The position numbers were made by a program, and so were the translations under genes. Positions 14,441 to 14,991 of a stretch of 14,991 nt of DNA are shown here, piece after piece. Within the stretch, counting starts at the first letter, position 1. Each line of letters starts with the position of its first letter. The notes under the pieces were generated by a model that searched no databases, was not told the origin of the DNA, and worked only from the letters and a program-made list of their open reading frames with translations. Source of the stretch: Gemmatimonadota bacterium (GTDB lineage: Bacteria; Latescibacterota; UBA2968; UBA8231); contig JAPOYQ010000174.1 in NCBI GenBank assembly GCA_026706505.1, forward strand, positions 1 to 14,991, given 5' to 3'.

Positions 14441-14991
14441 TCAAAATCCCCTTGGCAGTAGAATGACAAATCGCGCGCCCGCGCCGCGATTACTCTGCAC
14501 TTCAACGCGCCCCCCGTGCTCTGCGACGATGCGATGCACCAAGCTCAAACCCAATCCCGCGCCCGCGGCCTTGGTCGTAAAATATAGGTCGAATACCCGC
14601 TCGGCATCTTCGGCCGGAATGCCCGAGCCAGTGTCAGCCACGCCGATCTCCACCCATTCCTCGGGCAGAGACCGGGCCTCTAGCCGGATGTGTCCTTCGT
14701 CCGTGGCTTCCACCGCATTGACCAGCAAGTTGAGCAACGCCTGATGTAGTTGATCCGCATCGACTTGGGCCTCGCCCACACCGGCAAAATCTCGCTCCAG
14801 CCGCAGCCCAGCGGCGAGCATTTGCGGCTCGACCGTCTCGGCCGCCCGCTCTAAGATCGACGCTAGATCCACACGAGTCTTGGCAAGCGCGGGCGGGCGG
14901 GCCAATTCTAAGAACTGCTGAATGATGCGATTGACCCGCTCGACCTCACCGGCAACAACTTGGGTTAGCTGGCGATATTCGTCCTCGTCGG
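14441..14991 (-). CDS. Two-component sensor histidine kinase (C-terminal part; gene continues past the window)
   Basis: The minus-strand frame is open from the window edge to TGA at 14441-14443 (183 codons visible). The edge residues EYRQLTQVVAGEVERVNRIIQQFLELARP are the second half of a HisKA dimerisation domain. The phosphorylated histidine would lie about 20-30 residues further upstream, outside the window. The HATPase_c domain is complete: N box HQALLNLLVNAVEAT, G1 box VADTGSGIP, F box YFTTK, and G2 box GAGLGLSLVHRIVAEHGG. It is the membrane or cytosolic sensor partner of the regulator whose start follows its stop by one base. The sensing domain is not in the window, so the signal cannot be inferred directly. 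Confidence 0.93.
   Translation of the reverse strand, partial: DEDEYRQLTQVVAGEVERVNRIIQQFLELARPPALAKTRVDLASILERAAETVEPQMLAAGLRLERDFAGVGEAQVDADQLHQALLNLLVNAVEATDEGHIRLEARSLPEEWVEIGVADTGSGIPAEDAERVFDLYFTTKAAGAGLGLSLVHRIVAEHGGRVEVQSNRGAGARFVILLPRGF

Noticed and set aside
14440..14505. Upstream start at 14505 for the response regulator
   Set aside because: It would overlap the histidine kinase and add 22 residues before a standard receiver start; ATG 14439 has a proper ribosome binding site.

Overview
The window looks like a chromosomal segment from a GC-rich, Gram-negative (diderm) bacterium. Evidence for an outer membrane is a predicted beta-barrel protein ending in phenylalanine, several Sec signal peptides and a Spy/CpxP-like periplasmic protein. 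The gene mix (secreted CBM9-like and FGE-like proteins, a fused indolepyruvate-type oxidoreductase, a TRAP transporter) would suit an uncultivated environmental lineage, but I cannot name the phylum from sequence alone. TAG, TAA and TGA all serve as ordinary stops. I see no tRNA, rRNA, CRISPR array or transposase gene.

Layout. (1) Bases 1-111: the last 17 codons of an upstream gene, then a hairpin terminator. (2) 119-2105: a putative sigma70 promoter and a tight operon of a secreted CBM9-like protein, a secreted FGE-fold protein lacking the catalytic cysteines, and peptide deformylase (def). (3) 2121-9912: a good sigma70-type promoter, then a six-gene run: a fused 2-oxoacid (indolepyruvate-type) ferredoxin oxidoreductase, a GNAT acetyltransferase, ribose-5-phosphate isomerase (rpiA) and a DctP-DctQ-DctM TRAP transporter. 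The binding protein resembles the alpha-keto-acid (TakP) type, which would pair uptake of 2-oxoacids with their ferredoxin-linked oxidation. dctM carries an in-frame TAG about one third of the way in.

(4) 9913-13049: the most interesting part. A 291-bp intergenic region holds a near-perfect sigma54 (-24/-12) promoter. About 114 bp upstream of its predicted start lies an 18-bp perfect palindrome, TTCGACCAAATGGTCGAA, with further partial copies of the motif. The promoter faces three genes: a secreted protein of four tandem Spy/ZraP-like LTxxQ modules, a secreted protein with eight calcium-loop motifs of DxDxDGxxD type, and an outer-membrane beta-barrel-like protein with a repeated WYDP element. 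A strong hairpin separates the first two genes, and the last two overlap by ATGA.

(5) 13050-14991: a palindromic hairpin between convergent genes, then on the minus strand an NtrC-type sigma54-activating response regulator and, just upstream of it, its histidine kinase (cut by the window edge). The arrangement recalls ZraSR/ZraP of enterobacteria, where a sigma54-dependent two-component system controls a Spy-family periplasmic protein. Here the target would be an expanded envelope operon with calcium-binding and outer-membrane parts. The link between this regulator and this promoter is inferred, not shown.
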